DNA of 64,000 nucleotides from Siphonodentalium dalli (GCA_032622095.1 CP136064.1:173484310-173548309), one strand, 5' to 3'; numbered from the stretch's first letter, positions 46,201 through 57,792 are shown. Translations and numbers: made by a program. Notes: generated from the sequence alone by a model not told the origin.

Positions 46201-47035
46201 TGTGGGTGTTGGGCTGTCTCAATACCCTTAAAACCCACTGAGGAGCCCAAACTTTGTGCAAACCATTTGCATAGATGCATACCTATCCACAAACAACAAA
46301 GGTGTTGGAAGTAGATACATATAATGGGTCATATGGCCCAATTCAATTTAAATATACCAATTTAACTTGAATTGTCATGGGTGCTGTGGGTGTTGGGCTG
46401 TCTCCATACCCCTAAAACCCACTAAGGAGCCCAAACTTTTGCAAATCTTCTTATACTGATGCAGATATTTCCAAAATCACTAGGAGACCTAGAAGTATAT
46501 ACCTTTACAGGTCCCAATTCCAGTTAAATATACCAATTTAACCATTAAAAAAACCAAATATCCCCCCTGAATAGAGCCCAAAATCCCATTCAGGTGCCCA
46601 AATATTTTTTCCCCATTGCCTCTATATATTCTAGAGTGAAATGTGGAATCATTTACAGAATGGGTATAGTCTGAGAGATGGCTGACTCAGAAATATGTTT
46701 TCATAGGCACGGGTGCTGTATGGTTTTATCATGGGTGCTGTGGGTGTTGGGCTGTCTCAATACCCTTAAAACCCACTGAGGAGCCCAAACTTTGTGCAAA
46801 CCATTTGCATAGATGCATACCTATCCACAAACAACAAAAGTGTTGGAAGTAGATACATATAATTGGTCATATGGCCCAATTCATGTTAAATATACCAATT
46901 TAACTTGAATTGTCATGGGTGCTGTGGGTGTTGGGCTGTCTCCATACCCTTAAAACCCACTAAGGAGCCCAAACTTTGTGCAAACTATTTGTATATAGAT
47001 GCATACCTATCCACAAACAACAACAACAACAGTGT
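40255..47035 (-). repeat. Right satellite-like array, about 538-bp unit, 12 regular copies
   Basis: Reverse complement of the 15,485-20,335 array. Landmark TGCATACCTATCC recurs from 40,901 to 46,814 every 536-538 bases. The same long plus short module structure is present (355 + 184). Every regular unit has CTTTACAGG where the left array has the 8-base-longer ATAATGGGTCACAGG; only the innermost copy (about 40,595-40,610) keeps the long form. Variants such as TGCAACCATTTG (42,497; 44,108; 45,720) and ACAGGTCCCAATTCC (41,664; 44,897; 46,510) recur every three units, so the operating repeat is a trimer of about 1.61 kb. The last copy is cut short at 47,035. Confidence 0.95.
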
Positions 47036-47317
47036 CTATAGTATAGTATTTGAGGAGCATTGCCATTATGGAATTTATTCTGTCATTTGTCAACTATTTA
47101 CAGCTTATTTTTTTATATAAATAACTAAACACCTTATGAGATGTCTGGAAAATAATGATATATTATTGTGACCCATTATAGGTATATAACTGTAAGGAAA
47201 CACAGATTTATAAAACTTTAGTCATGTTATCTGAGAGATAGATGTCTTTGTTAGCTATTCTGGTCATTACTGTATACTGATATTCTGAAATTACGATCTT
47301 GCGCCGTTGCGCATGCC

Positions 47318-47465
47318 CGCCCGGATGTTTACATTATTAGCATTGTTTGTATACAATCGGTTTGTTATGGGTGGGTGGTTGGTCTCCGAGCTCGAGCTTT
47401 ATGTCTCTCCAATGTTACCCTCGAGGGTAATATGGTGATTTATCGCCCGCCATGTGACGCACTCT
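47318..47465 (+). repeat. Right outer flank of mirror block
   Basis: Carries GCGCATG, CGGATGTTTACATT and GGGTGGGTGGTTGGTCTCC in the same order as the minus strand of 15,225-15,310. It is followed by ACCCTCGAGGGT and GATTTATCGCCCGC, which resemble an arm of the palindrome at 14,221-14,331. It supports inverted flanks outside the arrays. Confidence 0.55.
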
Positions 47466-48354
47466 CAGCCAATCAGAAGAGAGGGAAATGGGATGAAGGA
47501 TAACAACAGGTTTTAATAACAATCTGCGCAGATTATTTTATTCGAAAGCTCACAGTTATCATTACCAGATATCGATTTTGAAATCTGTTATTTTTCACCA
47601 CCTGGACTATTTGGCGGCCTAGCAAATTTTCGACGAACCGACCGATATCTACTCTCGATACCAAATTGCGTTGAACAAAATGTTCATATATAACACGTTT
47701 TGGAAAATTTTATGTTCGAGTTGACAGTAGATGGTATTATTTTTTGGTAATTAATCGATTCTGATAACTAAAGCGTCATTTGAAGTAATGTTGTTGTTGT
47801 TGGTGTTGTTGTTTTAAGCTACTGATAGGATGACCGTCGAATCGGATTGTGTACATTTAAATGTCACAAATATCAAAATATTTATGTTGGTCTGAAATTT
47901 CCAACCGCTGTTGATTCAGGCATGAGATGCCAACATTCAAATCAAATTTATGTCACAACTACAGTGTATGCATTTATGGATAAGGAATGTGCACAAAAAG
48001 GTACACGTATTAGTCAGTCAAATGTAAAGCAAAAATTCCGAAACATTCTCAATTGTATCTGTCGAATAACATTTTACTTGAAAGGATCAAGTTCACATGA
48101 AAACTATCACAATGGATTTATTTTTGTTATAATAGCAATACATATATAACTGTTTTGTTGGTATCTATATGTCTTCTGTAGCTATTCTGTGAAGATTAAA
48201 GTTTGTTCCATATCCCCTGTGTGGAAGATAGGTGTCAAATTGTTGTACATTTCCTCCCTCTAGCCAGTACTACGGTGACACTGCACACCATCCTGACCCC
48301 CCCCCCCCCCCCACGTCAATAATTAGTGTCCCCGGAACTTTTTTCGGATGACTA
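47466..48354. other. No gene recognised
   Basis: Begins with GCCAATCAGAAGAGAGG, a CCAAT-box-like word with no recognisable gene after it. A 100-codon frame at 47,847-48,149 has no domain I recognise. A 15-C run lies at about 48,298. Confidence 0.4.
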
Positions 48355-50480
48355 TTGCAATCAGCCGCGTCCGTCCGTGCGTCCGACCTTGTGTCCGTAC
48401 GTCCGTCTATAATCATTGTCCAGACGTTACCTCCAGTTAAAAATTATCCGATCGAAACGAAACATGGTAATAGGAATAACCATTATTGCGGTCCGATGAT
48501 TTTTGACGGAGCTATGCCTTGTTTCGACTTAGAAATGGTCGCTTTCGTGTTGTCCGCGTGGTAGCTTGAGCAATATTCAAGATAAGTTCTATTTGTTATT
48601 GAGTATACGTGGTTCTCATTTGAGAAGATGCAGGCCTAGTTCGCTACGGTTACGGTCTGATGATTTTTGACGGAGTTACGCCCATTTTTTACTTAGAAAT
48701 CGCTGTTTTCGGCTTTTCCTCATAGTAACTTGAGCAACATTCAACAGATTTTTTTTATATTTGGCGCATGATTCTTATTTGAGAACACGCAGGCCAAATT
48801 CTATTTTATTCCATTTTCATTGATAAAGTTTGAGTCAAATTTTGCCAGAATTTTAATACTTTGTTCTTTAAAAATACCAACGTCCCAAAAAGCCACCTCG
48901 ATCGGGGAGGTGGGATCTGCGACTTGTATATATTTAAACTTATAAAAATCGTAGTTTTTAGTTTGTCCGGATGACAACTTGAGAAATATTCAACAGAATT
49001 TCTTGATATTTGGTACGTGATTGACATTCAAAAAGACGCAGGACAAATTCGATTTTGGTCATGGTCCGGTAAATTTTGACTGAGTTATGCCACTTTTTTA
49101 CTTATAAATTGACGTTTTTTGTTGTCCGGATTATAATTTGAGCGATTTCCAACATAATTTCTTGATATTTGCTATATATCGGTTCACATTAGAGAAGACA
49201 CAGCTCAAAATTGAATTTGGTCATGGTCCGGTGATTTTTGACGGAGTTAGGTCCCTTTTCGACTCAGAAATATTTAATATTTGGGTTGTCCGGATGATAA
49301 CTTGAGCAATATTCTACAGTATGTCTTGATATTTACTACGTGGACACGTCACACGTGGTTCACATTTGCGAAGACGCAGACCATGTTAGATGTTGGTCAT
49401 GGTCCGATGATTTTTGAAGGAGTTATGCCAATTTTTTACTTAGAAATTGCAGTTTAATTTGGGTTGTGCGGATGGTAACTTGAGCACTATCCAACAAAGT
49501 TCTTGACATTCACTGATTCAGTTAGCTATGTGATTCACATTTGAGAAGACACAGTTCGAATTTGGTCATGGTCCGATGATTTTTGACGGAGTTATGTCCA
49601 TATTCGACTCAGAACTCTATTATATATTTTGGAACTTCTGTCTGTATGTGTGTATGTGTTATAGACTCGAAAACTGCTCTACCGATCCGACTCAAATTTG
49701 GTATGTAGGCCTACTTTGATCTCTGGAACAATATGGGATGGTCCAATTTCACGTGCGACCGTGTGCTTGACCTTGTTCATATACGCTCATATAGGCATGT
49801 TTCTGGACCTCGACCGATGCGACTCAAATTTGGTATGGAGAAAAACTTTGATCCCGGGAACAATATGGGCGGATTCAATTTCACGTGCGACCGTGTCCTT
49901 GGCCTTGACCTCGCACATATACGCTCATATAGGCATGTTTCTGGACGTCGACCGTTCCGAATCAAATTTGGTATGGAGGTCTACTTTGATCCCAGTAACA
50001 ATATGGACGGGTCCAATTTCACTTGCGATCGTGTCCTTGACCTTGACATTGACCTCGCTCATATACGCTCATATAGGTATGTATCTGGACCGATTGAACA
50101 ATAGTTTGTCCAGACGCTGTATATTCTGCCCAGGCGGAGGAGATCACAAAGAAATCCCTAAACATCCCGGACGAAGTCGGGCACATCAGCTAGTAATTAA
50201 TATTTGGTTGTCCGCATGATAATTTGGACAATGTTTAACATAATTCTTGATATGTGTTAAATAGTTTATAGTTCTGAAAACACAGGTCAAGTTCAAATTT
50301 GGTCACGGTCCCAGGACGGTCCAATGATTTTTTATGGATTTATGCGCCTTTGTTCGACTTATAAATTCTAACTTATCTATTGTTTAAATGATAACTTGAG
50401 CAATCTTCAAAAGAATCTGACATTTGGTATGTGGTTCACCTTTGAGAACATGCAGGTCATCGTCAAGCTGAACTCGTTTT
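48355..50480. repeat. (GTCC)n-anchored tandem-module element
   Basis: A CGTCCGTCC tract at 48,365-48,410 is followed by about nine diverged modules of 180-200 bases. Each has GGTCCGATGATTTTTGACGG, a GTTATG...CGACTTAGAAAT stretch, and GATAACTTGAGCAATATTC. A distinct three-unit block (49,690-50,095) is embedded. Non-coding. Confidence 0.8.
49640..50205 (+). repeat. 132-bp tandem block with conserved ends
   Basis: CTCGAAAACTGCTCTACCGA, then three units starting at about 49,690, 49,822 and 49,960 (spacing 132 and 138), each with ACTCAAATTTGGTATG, TTTCACGTGCGACCGTGT and ATACGCTCATATAGGCATGT. It ends CGGACGAAGTCGGGCACATC then AGCTAGTA. Because both spacings are multiples of three, two frames stay open (173 and 123 codons), but similar module words occur in non-coding repeats elsewhere in the window, so it is read as an inserted dispersed repeat. 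Confidence 0.7.
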
Positions 50481-51321
50481 TCTCATAATGTGACTTAGAA
50501 AATCCAACGCCACAAACAGACACCTCTTTTTTTTGGGAGACATGGGGTGTGTGACGTTTTATTTTGGTGAGTGTTATGTTGCATCCTATGTTTCTAAGTT
50601 CACACACAATCTCAGAGTGTATATGACGAAAAACATTCCATCATCTATGTTGTATATTTAATACGAGTAATTATCAGGTATTATCATAATTTATATATAT
50701 ATTTTTTTGGACAAAGATAAAAATGATTGAGTACATTTTAGTGGCTGACATATTCAAGGAATCTTAGAATTAGTTATATTTCTTTAAAACGACCAAGGTA
50801 TGAAATACATATGCAATTGCTTTAATCGGCAAAAATACCCCCCCCCCCCCCCCCCCTATGATATTTAGATGTTAAATCAAATATAATTGTCAACTAATTC
50901 GAGTTCTTGATATTTGAAGATAGTGAGATTTATTGTATTCTACTTTACTCATAAAAATAAATCACAAGAAATGTCCTTCTCATATTAAATTGTACATGTG
51001 TAGTGTTTCTGAAAACACGTGCCACGTGTATTAATGTATTTATCACAACTCTGGCATAATAATTCCGGAAAAGGGAATAGATAATTACTACCATTTTGGT
51101 GATATCACAAGACGAGTGACGAGGGCGTGCGTGAAGGTGGAGGAGAATTAAATCCAGGATCCAGTTGAAGATTCATAAGGAATATATGGATATAATTTGG
51201 AGAAAAACATTGTTGGCAGTAAATTAAGGGCAAGACGCACTTTTTGACTAAATTCTTGATATTTCAAAATGAATTTTCACAAATTTTGTATGGACTGTGT
51301 TTTTAAATTTGGTACATGTGA
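50481..51321. other. No gene recognised; 20-C tract
   Basis: AT-rich. A run of about 20 Cs at about 50,839 is the longest homopolymer of the window. Nothing else is identified. Confidence 0.5.
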
Positions 51322-51325
51322 TTAA

Positions 51326-51765
51326 AGGTACTCAATCCGATTCGATGGTCCCCATATTATCAGATTCCAACAACAACAATTTATTGGGAAATGCCGCTTC
51401 AGTTATCAGAATCGACTAAATGCACCAAAATAATGCTAACCACGGTCCACTATGGTATAAAATTGCCCAAAACCTGTTATTTATCAACATTTTGTACAAT
51501 GAAATTTTGCCGGTTCGTCAAATATCTGACACAAAAAGGCCACTTGAGTTTAGAGTTATCCATCTTCATCAGCTATTTGGTCTTCTCATCGACTTTTACT
51601 GGGCCACTGAATATTGCAGGTGGTGAAAAATAATAGATTTTAAAAATCGATATCTGCTCACTCTGAGCTTTGATGAATGGGTTCCTCGATTCAAATCAAA
51701 TTTTTTTTTTACCCCCGAAGCCAAATAAATAGTAACTGAGGGGTGCTTAATCGGATTGAGTACCT
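51326..51765. mobile_element. TTAAAGG-type MITE, copy 2
   Basis: Perfect TTAA on both sides (51,322-51,325; 51,766-51,769), ends AGGTACTCAATCCGAT and complement. The interior shares TCAGATTCCAACAACAACAA, GAGCTTTGATG and the CGAAGCCAAA...AATAGTAA word with copies 1 and 3. A middle stretch of about 200 bases differs between copies. The open frames inside are not genes. Confidence 0.88.
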
Positions 51766-51889
51766 TTAATAACATAACATAACATATAATTATCAGAAGT
51801 AAGTGTCTCTATGACTTTTTTCCGATAGTACATAATTATACAAAAATCTACATAACGTATGGTATAAAAAAAATAATGTTGTTACATAA

Positions 51890-52800
51890 TAAAGTTATAA
51901 AGTATCTAAGACGGCTCAGGTGCTCATCTAGATTCCGCTTAAATGCGATGATGGTGTCTGATTCACAAACTACTGTGGAAGTGCATTCCAAGACTTCAAC
52001 ACTCTCTGGATGAAGAAGTACAGTCGGACACCATTCGTGCAGCTGTCTATTTGGAGTTTGAATGAATGTCCTCGTGTTCTAGCCGTCATCGTTTGGTTAT
52101 ATAAAACAGGCAACTGACATCTATATTGTACATACATTATGCAAGTGTGTATGTTTCTATAACATCGCCTCTTATTCTACATTATTTGAGAGACATTATA
52201 GCTCGATGTGTATAAGCCTCTCACGGTATGGCAATGTTCGAATGCTATATAGGTATATAAGACGTGTAGCTCTTCTTGGTTGGAATGTTTAATCAGGTTC
52301 AAGTTCCTGATCCCGTTGCCATATTCCCAAATAGGTCGTATGAGTGAACGTGTGAGAGGAATAACAATGTTTTTATCCAGAAAAGTTAATGTTCTTTTTA
52401 TGATAAATAGTATGCGATTAGCTTTTGAAACAGCTGCGTTCACATCTTTGTCGAATAATTTTTTGTCGTCGGCAAATATTTTACAATAACAGTTTCCCTC
52501 GAGAAGTAAGTCATCGATAAATATCAGAAATAAAACGGGTCCTAACATATTTCCTTGAGGGACTCCACTGGTCACGTTGGTCCAATCCAAAGTCGAATTT
52601 CCTAAGTACACACATGTGACGTTGCTTTCTGCTACTGAGAATGACTTTGTGATCATCTTAGAACTTTTCCATTTATCCCCAATTATTCAATTTCCCGAAG
52701 TAATCTTGCATTTGGAACAGAATCAAAGGCTTTTTTGAAATCCAAATATATCACATCCATCGGTTCATTCTTGTCGAGCGCATAAGAAGAATATTTTCAA
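51890..52800 (-). pseudogene. Dead LINE ORF2 fragment (jockey/CR1-like)
   Basis: Minus-strand translation gives, from high to low coordinates, LDFKKAFDSVPNARLLREI (RT motif around the first catalytic Asp), then after stops GVPQGNMLGPVLFLIFIDDL and CKIFADDKKLF (second catalytic motif). An internal deletion follows, then KANRILFIIKRTLTFLDK, RSLIRPIWEYGN and finally TRGHSFKL...YFFIQRVLKSWNALP, the usual C-terminus of such proteins. Several stops and frame changes are present. It is a different family from the intact LINE at 7,940-13,480, which has the LPIETG and knuckle C-terminus. Confidence 0.88.
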
Positions 52801-53294
52801 AATATTCAAATAGTTGTGTTTTTGCACGATCTTTGAGTTCTGAATCCATGTTGACAGTTTGAAAATAGGTTATTGACGTGGTTAATGACAAGTGATTTCT
52901 TCAAGGTTTATATAATTCTTCACACATAATGAAAACTTATCAATTAGTTGGAATTTATAAATCCATTTTTTAATAAATAATACTTTAATGACACAAAAAT
53001 TATTTTTTTAAATCACATTTTTCAGGAAACCACGAGCGTCTGCAAATATTGAATCTTTTACTAGAGCAGTTTATATATCATATCTGGATATCATGAGAGG
53101 GAACGTTATTTTTCTTGATTCAGCAATTTCATGATTATTTTCATTTAGAAAGACAACTACCCATAAATTATGTATTATATTTGATAATAGTCATGTCATA
53201 TGCATGATGCCTGCTGATAGAAATATGGCTGATAAAAAATGAGCTGAGAAGAAATAAGAAATCACGAGTTCATCATACCTAAATCCAAGCTGTA
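52801..53294. other. No gene recognised
   Basis: AT-rich. It may include decayed upstream sequence of the LINE fragment, but no further motif could be read. Confidence 0.4.
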
Positions 53295-53298
53295 TTAA

Positions 53299-53669
53299 AG
53301 GTACACAATCTGATTCGATGGTCCCTATATCATCAGATTCCAAGAAGAAGAATAACAAAAACATTTCTTGAAATGCCGCTTCAGTTATCAGAATCAATTG
53401 TCAACCTCGGATAAATTTGCCCAAAAAGTGTTATATATAAACATGTTGTTCAATGCAATTTGGAATCGAGAGTATGTCGGTCGGCATTTGTCGAATATTT
53501 GCCAGGCTGATAAATATTCGAGGTGTTGAAACATAACATATATCAAAACTCAAAACCTAATAACTCTGGGCTTTGATGGGTGGGTTCCTCGACTCAAATC
53601 TAATATTTTTTTTTACCACCGAAGCCGAAGAAATAGTAATTTAGGAGCGTTAAAGCGGATTTAGTATCT
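53299..53669. mobile_element. TTAAAGG-type MITE, copy 3
   Basis: TTAA at 53,295-53,298 and 53,670-53,673, ends AGGTACACAATCTGATTCG and a diverged complement. It shares TCAGATTCCAA and GGGCTTTGATGGGTGGGTTC with copy 1. Shorter (371 bp) and more diverged at the right end than copies 1 and 2. Confidence 0.8.
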
Positions 53670-53673
53670 TTAA

Positions 53674-54059
53674 ACTGTGTATTAATAATTAAATCGTAGC
53701 TATTATCATCCCATCGCCGACCTTCCGTCTACAAGGTGACATTCATATATTCTGATTTCACCCCAATATATCCACATATATCTTCTGGTTTGTTGATTCA
53801 TAATTCTTTTACTTCTGTAATTTCCAGAGAATTTTGAAAAAGAATTTGCCAGGGCACAACTTTCCGTTGTCCGACCACTATGGAGTATTGGTGGACGTTC
53901 GTAAGAAATCATTTTGGAGGATACTGATGGAGTACGTCGCTGTGCATGTGCATCATGCGTACCGTTATCTTGGTGGCAACTGATCGATGTCAATCAATCA
54001 CATTCAATAAAACATAAAATGTGTTAGATAACTTCATTCTTTTAATTGTCAACATAATG
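53674..54059. other. No gene recognised
   Basis: The 95-codon minus-strand frame here has no recognisable content. Confidence 0.4.
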
Positions 54060-55560
54060 TATGAGGCACGCTCGTTATAGTTTTAGCTATAATGTCGGGG
54101 GGAATTTTCGGGCACGTATGTCGGGGTGGGTGGGTGGTCGATGGGACCAACAAATGTTTTTTTCAACAACCCAATAGACGGGAGGACAGTCTGACAGACA
54201 AATTCAATCCAATATAACCCCCAATTTTTCTTTGCAAAATCAGGGTATAATGAGTTCATCTGGATAAGTGGTTTAGGAAAATAATATTTGAACAGACGAG
54301 CCTGAAAATAGGCGGACTAGCATCACCAAATTCATTCTCTGGGGACCTCATTTTGCTTAGTCCTCAACTGCTATGGGAGACATAGGAACAGATTGAAGTT
54401 CTCCAGTTGAAGTTGGTGATGTGCACCCATTGGGCACCTCAATTATGCATTTTATATTCTACAAATTAGGGGTATATAGAAACTAAATAGAATGGAAAAA
54501 GTAACTAAAAAAATGTCTATTTGAGACTATATACTTCCCAGAAGATGAGACCCAAAGAAGAATGAGGTTCCCGGATGGTGTATTTTGTGATGTTAGCCTG
54601 CTGTGTGGGGTAGCATCACTAAATTTACCCTCTGGGGACCTCATTCTGCAAATGTCAGACACACTAAATTCAGGTTTGGGAACAACATTTTGTTTTTATT
54701 TGATTTTAATGACGCACAAACACATCAGTGCTATGCATTTGTTTACACATGTCTGTCAGATAACATCTCAATTGATGACATGTGTACTATTAACTCTCTT
54801 TGTCTGGAGCTAATACCATTGACTGAATTTACTGGTGGGAGAGGAGAGTTGGGAGATGAGATGGGGTGGGGTGCTGTTGGTTGGGGGTGGTGGTCTGGTC
54901 ATGTGGAGGGGTGATGGAAAGGGAAAGTTTCCATGATTTCATGAAATAATAAAGTATCACAACTCTGCAGATGTTACAATGCTGTTAGTTTAAAAAAAAA
55001 TTATTGAGCAAGAAGTTCAATCTGATTTATTTTTGGGAGTTATGTCCCTGGCTCCACCCACATTTGACCCAGTGACCTCATTGGAACAAATCTGAACCGC
55101 AGTCATCCAAGGACCCTTCATACCAAATATGAACCCAATCAGCCCGATTGTATATGAGAAGTCGTTTTAAGAATTACTATGGAGGGAAAGAGTTATGGCC
55201 ATGGCTTCGCAACTATTTGACTTGGTTTAAACAATATTTTATTTGAACTAAACAGAACAGAATTACAAACAATAAATACATAACATATAATCTTAAATTG
55301 TTATATGTTATGTATTTATTGTTTGTAATTCTGTTCTGTTTAGTTCAAATAAAATATTGTTTAAACCAAGTCAAATAGTTGATTTGACTTGGTGAACTCA
55401 TTTTAACAAATCTGAATGCGAGTCACCTTGGGAACATCTGCACCAAATACGAACCCATTCGGTCTTATGTTTCTGGAGAAGATGTTTAAAGAATTGTTGA
55501 CAGAGGGATGGACGAAGAGTGATGACAACAGCTCCACTGGAGACTTCATCTCAGGTGAGA
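54060..55560 (-). repeat. Composite repeat E, copy 3
   Basis: Minus-strand counterpart of 37,665-38,945. From 55,560 downward: GTGGAGCTGTTGTCATCACT, a CGTCC tract, GAATGGGTTCGTATTTGGTG, GGCCATAACTCTTTCC, CATCTGCAGAGTT, CCCACCCC words, the inner inverted-repeat unit (about 54,680-54,310) and CTTATCCAGATGAACTC. Beyond it, 54,090-54,170 is related to the G/C-tract element at 3,579. A 170-bp palindrome interrupts it at 55,211-55,380. Confidence 0.75.
55211..55380. repeat. 170-bp near-perfect palindrome
   Basis: About 80-bp arms around a 7-base centre (TCTTAAA). The first 16 bases of the left arm (AACTATTTGACTTGGT) belong to the surrounding E repeat. They are copied in reverse at the far end of the right arm, after which ATTTGACTTGGT appears again and E continues. 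Confidence 0.9.
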
Positions 55561-55569
55561 TATAAACGA

Positions 55570-56030
55570 TTGAACACTCAATAAAATGATTGTACACTGA
55601 ATTGATTGCCCTCATAGTCATACAAAATTTCATTAAGATTCATCAACCGGCGGTGGAGACATCTACCCGGGATGGACACAAAAACAACATTTCCAGATAA
55701 ATAAAGATGAACAATTCAGGAACGAAAAATCAGGGAAAATACAATTGAACACTCCGTTGAATGCCCTCATAGTACTGAACATCCATACCAAATTTCATTG
55801 AGATTCGTCAACCGGGGGTGGAGATATCTGCTCAAGACGGACAAAAAAACAATATTTCCAGATAAACAAAGATGAATAACTCTAGAACTGAAAATCCAGA
55901 AAAAAACAATTATTCATTCAGTTGAATGCCCTCATGGTAGTGAACATACATACCAAATTTCATTCAGATCCGACAACTGATACTGAGATATCTGCCGGAC
56001 AGATGCCAAAAACAATGGAATGATGTACAA
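55570..56030. repeat. Tandem of about 165-bp modules
   Basis: Three units, each with ATACCAAATTTCATTGAGAT, a CAACCGG...GGTGGAGATATCTG stretch and AACATTTCCAGATAAA followed by AAGATGAATAACTC. Same family as 30,300-30,870. Ends with a CAATCCAGTGTACCCCCCAT word. Confidence 0.85.
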
Positions 56031-56094
56031 GGTCAATCCAGTGTACCCCCCATTCTCTTTGAGAGTGCAGGTATAACAAGAAAAAGAAACTTTC

Positions 56095-56215
56095 TAAAGA
56101 AACAAAAAATAATTATTAATTTGATAATAAAGATATCTTCCAGAAAAGATGAGGCCTAAGCAGAATGAGGTTTCCAGAGGAGACCTCATTCTGCCAATGT
56201 CGAGCACCATATTTT
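56095..56215. repeat. Fragment of the E inner unit
   Basis: GAGGCCTAAGCAGAATGAGG and GAGACCTCATTCTGCCAATG are the juxtaposed ends of the unit at 38,395-38,835, with the middle lost. Confidence 0.6.
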
Positions 56216-56280
56216 GAGGCCTGCATATCTCTATGCATGTTGCAAATCTTGGATGTTTTAGCAGTGCAACACATGAGAAA

Positions 56281-56502
56281 TACAGTAATGCTCGAAATAA
56301 TTGACTCCTTAACCACAGCAGAATTATGGGTAACTTTTCAGGATTTAGTCGGAAAAATGGCTTCTTGTCATTCATCGGAAAGCTCTCACCTCACCGAGAG
56401 CTTTCCGATGAATGGCAACAAGCCATATTTCCGACTAAATCCTGAAAAGTTACCCATAATTCTGCTGTGGTTAAGGAGTTGATTATTTAGAGCATTACTG
56501 TA
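56281..56502. mobile_element. Palindromic TA-flanked MITE, copy 1
   Basis: The element is nearly all inverted repeat: TACAGTAATGCTC at the left and its complement at the right, arms of about 108 bases, centre CTCACCTCACCGAG. TA at each end and CAGTAATG-type tips fit a Tc1/mariner-type non-autonomous element (inference from ends). Non-coding. Confidence 0.85.
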
Positions 56503-57179
56503 TATGATATCACATGTTTGATTTGTCTCTTGAAAAGCCGACGATAATCCAAACGGATGTATGTCTCTAGATGTGTCCATTATAGTTCATTTCTACAATG
56601 ATGCGGCATTCCCAACATGATGCAATAAACTGTTTCCAAATATGGAGTGCATTCCTGACGTAGTAAATGTTTGTGAGAATCATAGTATTCAGAATTAGTT
56701 ATAAATACATCAAGATACGAAAGAATATCGTTGACTGATAAAAAACTCGAAGATGTCTTTTTTTGCGATGAATAAAATGAATCAAGGATATATCGCCTGT
56801 ATTCAATTTTCCAACAATAGTTGAGTTTGACAATGCATGGGAAAATTGTCAACACGTCATTGACCTCTGATCTACATAGTGGTTTGTTATGCCATAATAA
56901 GCCAATGAAATCACATGCGTGCTTCGCCACTCTCCAATGAAATGGAGGGAATCCCATCAATTCAGTAACTGATATGAATGAGATATCCAGAGATGTAAAT
57001 ATGGTAAAATTTTCGTTGTCTTTTTAAAAGAGACTGATGTTTGATATAAAACAAATTAAAGAGATATGAGGGATTTTCAATAAAAAAAAATAATGGATGT
57101 GGACAATTTATAAAAATCTGTAAAAACATCACCAGCGAGATTAATAAATTTTAATAAGAATGAAACCTATCTATTTTTA
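56503..57179. other. No gene recognised
   Basis: A 126-codon minus-strand frame (56,580-56,960) has no recognisable domain; codons and composition look like neighbouring non-coding DNA. Confidence 0.4.
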
Positions 57180-57590
57180 TACACTCTTTTGAAAAAAGAT
57201 CGAATTATGTAATCAGTCTGTCTGTCCATCCATCTGTCCGTCTGTCCATTAAAAATTTTGGTTTCCAATCGATAACTCCAGTTTGGATTATTTGATCTGA
57301 ACCAAAGTTGGTATGTGTATTTCCCAGCTAGCGATGCAGGCCAAGTTCGAATATGGGTTCCGTCCAATTATTTTTACATGAGTTACAGCCCTTTTTCGAC
57401 TTAGAATTTGACCAATTTCATAACATTTCGGTTTCTGACCGATAACTCCAGTTTGGATTATTTGATCTACACCAAAGCTGGTATGTGTATTTCCCGTCTA
57501 AAACTACAGGCCAAGTTTGAATATAGGTTCTGTCTAATTATATTCACATGAGTTACAGCCATTTTTCGACTTAGAATTTGACCGCATTTT
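57180..57590. repeat. (GTCC)n-anchored tandem, about 165-bp modules
   Basis: A TCTGTCTGTCCATCC tract, then two full modules with CGATAACTCCAGTTTGGATT, AAAGTTGGTATGTGTATTTC and TTTTTCGACTTAGAATTTGA. It shares the CGACTTAGAA word with 48,355-50,480. Confidence 0.8.
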
Positions 57591-57792
57591 GGCATTGAAA
57601 TTAGGGGTATATCAGATACTCTTCAAATGTAAGCCCAAAGTATTATTTTATTTTGCGGTAGTACAATTCGAAATAGCTAAAGGGCATATTTTTCCACGCC
57701 CTAGCGATGCTCTTGTTTTTACATGTTTTACAGACTTTTATAGAATTAATACTATCATAAGAACCCACTTCAAATGCGTTGAGTCCCTTTAA

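Noticed and set aside
47466-47490. CCAAT-box promoter
   Set aside because: One CCAATCAG word with no gene or TATA element downstream that I can support.
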